From: Azorhizobium sp943371865
Lineage (GTDB): Bacteria; Pseudomonadota; Alphaproteobacteria; Rhizobiales; Xanthobacteraceae
Assembly: GCF_943371865.1 (NCBI RefSeq)
Contig: NZ_CALRWL010000019.1
Coordinates: forward strand, 28,267 to 92,266
Direction of reading: 5' to 3'
DNA: 64,000 nt
Part shown: in pieces, positions 62,579 through 64,000 of the stretch
Layout of the letters: each line of letters opens with the position of its first letter
How positions within the stretch are numbered: position 1 is the stretch's first letter
Translations under genes and position numbers: made by a program
Notes under the pieces: generated by a model
The model's database searches: none
What the model saw: the letters and a program-made list of their open reading frames with translations, nothing else
What the model was told of the DNA's origin: nothing

Positions 62579-63613
62579 ATGAGCCGTTTCCGCCGCGCCC
62601 GCCGCATCGCGGCGTGCGTCGTTGCTGTTTTGGTGGTGTTGACCCTGGCCCATGCCTATCTGGCCCAGGCGGCGGAACGCGACTACCCGCCCACGGGCCT
62701 GTTCCTGACCGTGGACGGCGTCCACCTGCACTATACCGAGGAGGGCGAAGGCCCCGTTCTGGTGCTGCTGCACGGCAACGGCGCCATGGTGGAGGACTTC
62801 GCGCTCAGCGGGCTGGTGGAGCGGGCCGCCCAGAGCTTCCGGGTCATTTCCTTCGACCGCCCCGGCTTCGGCCACAGCACCCGCCCGCGCGGCGTCGAAT
62901 GGACCCCGACGGCGCAGGCCCGGCTCATCAGCGAGGCCCTCGCCCGGATGGGTGTCACCCAGGCGATCGTGCTCGGCCATTCCTGGGGGGCGCTGGTGGC
63001 GGTGACGCTGGCCCTCGACAATCCCCGCCTGGTGCAGGGCCTGGTGCTGGAGGCCGGCTATTTCTTCCAGAGCCCGCGGCTCGATGCCCGGATGGTGCGT
63101 CTGGTCGCCCAGCCGGGCCTTGAGGATGTGTTCAGCTATACCCTCACGCCGCTGATGGCCCGCCTGCTGTGGACGCCGATCATGGACGACGTGTTCGGCC
63201 CCGATGCGGTTCCGGCGCAATTCGCGCGCTTTCCCAAGGCACTGGCGCTGCGGCCGTCGCAATTGCGCGCCGCCACCGAGGAGGTGGCGCTGCTCAATAG
63301 CGGCGCCGCCGCGCTGGAAGGCCGGCTGGGGCGGCTGGCCCTGCCCGTGGCCATTGTGGTGGGCGATGGCGACCGGCTGATCGATCCCCAGAGCCAGTCG
63401 ATCCGCCTGCACCAGACCCTGCCGCAGAGCAGCCTGCGGGTGATCCCCGGCGGTGGCCACATGGTGCACCAGACCGCCCTCGACGACGTCATGGCGGCCA
63501 TCGACGAAGTGGACCAGTCGGTCCGCCCGGATCCCGGCCCGGGCCTCTCCCCACCGTCGGGCGCGCTGCGGCGCGGCGTTCCCACGCCGGCCCCCTGGCC
63601 CCTGGCGCGCTGA
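62579..63613 (+). CDS. Membrane-anchored alpha/beta hydrolase
   Basis: A 344-residue alpha/beta hydrolase. An N-terminal hydrophobic segment (about 10-30) anchors or exports it. LVLLHGNGAMVEDF is the oxyanion region, Ser135 in VLGHSWGAL the nucleophile, and the His in GGGHMVHQTALDD the last triad member; a Pro-rich tail closes the protein. It resembles esterases or haloperoxidase-like hydrolases. It is 125 bp downstream of the MmgE/PrpD gene and may be independent. Confidence 0.85.
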   Translation: MSRFRRARRIAACVVAVLVVLTLAHAYLAQAAERDYPPTGLFLTVDGVHLHYTEEGEGPVLVLLHGNGAMVEDFALSGLVERAAQSFRVISFDRPGFGHSTRPRGVEWTPTAQARLISEALARMGVTQAIVLGHSWGALVAVTLALDNPRLVQGLVLEAGYFFQSPRLDARMVRLVAQPGLEDVFSYTLTPLMARLLWTPIMDDVFGPDAVPAQFARFPKALALRPSQLRAATEEVALLNSGAAALEGRLGRLALPVAIVVGDGDRLIDPQSQSIRLHQTLPQSSLRVIPGGGHMVHQTALDDVMAAIDEVDQSVRPDPGPGLSPPSGALRRGVPTPAPWPLAR

Positions 63614-63785
63614 GCCGCCCCCCTCGCACGCCCGGGCGGGCGGTTGGTCACGGTTGGTCCAAGACCTGGCACGCGGTTGCTGCCGTCCGGTGGCGGGGCT
63701 ATCAGGGCGTGGACATCGGGGAATGACGCGCCGGCGCCCTCCTGTCCGGCGCCCGTCGGCCGCCCCTGACCTTTACGGATCAACC

Positions 63786-64000
63786 ATGCCCTTGCTGCGT
63801 GCGTTCTTCGCCTATTACCGGCCCTACAAAGGCCTGTTCCTGCTGGATTTTACCTGCGCGGTGGTCTCGGGCCTCTTGGAACTGGGCTTCCCCATGGCGG
63901 TGAAGCTGTTCGTGGACGATCTGCTCCCCGCCCAGAACTGGGGCCTGATCGCCGCCGCCGCCGCGGCCCTGCTGGGGGTCTATCTGGTCAATGCCGGGCT
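63786..64000 (+). CDS. ABC exporter (MsbA-like), N-terminal fragment
   Basis: The first 71 residues of a protein that runs off the right edge. MPLLRAFFAYYRPYKGLFLLDFTCAVVSG, then LELGFPMAVKLFVDDLLP, is the first-to-second helix region of type I ABC exporters (lipid/multidrug, MsbA-like). The ATPase domain is outside the window. The 172-bp gap before it holds no gene that can be supported. Confidence 0.75.
   Translation, partial: MPLLRAFFAYYRPYKGLFLLDFTCAVVSGLLELGFPMAVKLFVDDLLPAQNWGLIAAAAAALLGVYLVNAG

Noticed and set aside
63666..63680. A sigma-54-like promoter (TGGCAC and TTGC) before the ABC exporter
   Set aside because: The spacing between the GG and GC elements is one base short of the required ten, which usually abolishes sigma-54 recognition.

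Overview
The window is a high-GC stretch, about two-thirds G+C by eye, that is densely coded and rich in solute transporters. A form I aerobic CO dehydrogenase cluster in the coxC-M-S-L-D-E-F-G order, several liv-, NitT/TauT- and TRAP-type uptake systems, GntR and LysR regulators, and rut, hydantoin and CoA-transferase catabolic modules point to a soil or plant-associated alphaproteobacterium of the order Hyphomicrobiales (Xanthobacteraceae or Bradyrhizobiaceae-like). The genus is inference. No tRNA, rRNA, CRISPR array, insertion sequence or replication origin was seen.

Layout. 1-7886: an SDR fragment and a GntR regulator diverge from a liv-type ABC operon. That operon has a permease-ATPase-ATPase triple fusion and is followed by a 3-hydroxyacid dehydrogenase and a beta-keto acid cleavage enzyme, which together would oxidise and cleave an imported 3-hydroxy acid. 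7987-9609: an ABC-F ATPase. 9787-18789: the cox cluster, with a membrane MHYT-LytTR regulator, the three CO dehydrogenase subunits (CoxL carries the form I AYRCSFR loop) and the maturation and anchoring genes. 18987-26063: pxpA, a class III aminotransferase, a lower-GC hypothetical gene, a DEDDh exonuclease, an aldehyde dehydrogenase and a spermidine-synthase-like protein. 26166-34047: a GntR regulator, a polar amino acid ABC transporter, an N-carbamoyl-D-amino acid hydrolase, a flavin reductase, a hydantoin racemase and a hydantoinase, forming a hydantoin / D-amino acid module. 34055-39730: a LysR regulator divergent from a NitT/TauT ABC transporter interleaved with rutB, rutC and rutD, but without rutA. 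39812-48522: a LysR regulator and an amidase / CoA-transferase / crotonase / NitT-TauT ABC / deacetylase / SDR block of unknown substrate. 48654-49445: an EAL phosphodiesterase. 49454-62453: a C4/C5-dicarboxylate region with a TRAP transporter, a class I fumarase or mesaconase, an acyl-CoA dehydrogenase, a mesaconyl-CoA hydratase-like protein, a CoA transferase, a CitE-like lyase and an MmgE/PrpD protein. 62579-64000: an alpha/beta hydrolase and the start of an ABC exporter.

A recurring design is a GC-rich intercistronic hairpin just behind genes whose product is needed in excess: four of the five complete solute-binding protein genes, and coxL. The regulators sit beside palindromes of the type their families use. 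The most interesting unexplained parts are the rutBCD set without rutA, the amidase/crotonase block whose crotonase and SDR both lack canonical catalytic residues, and the apparent C5-dicarboxylate pathway.
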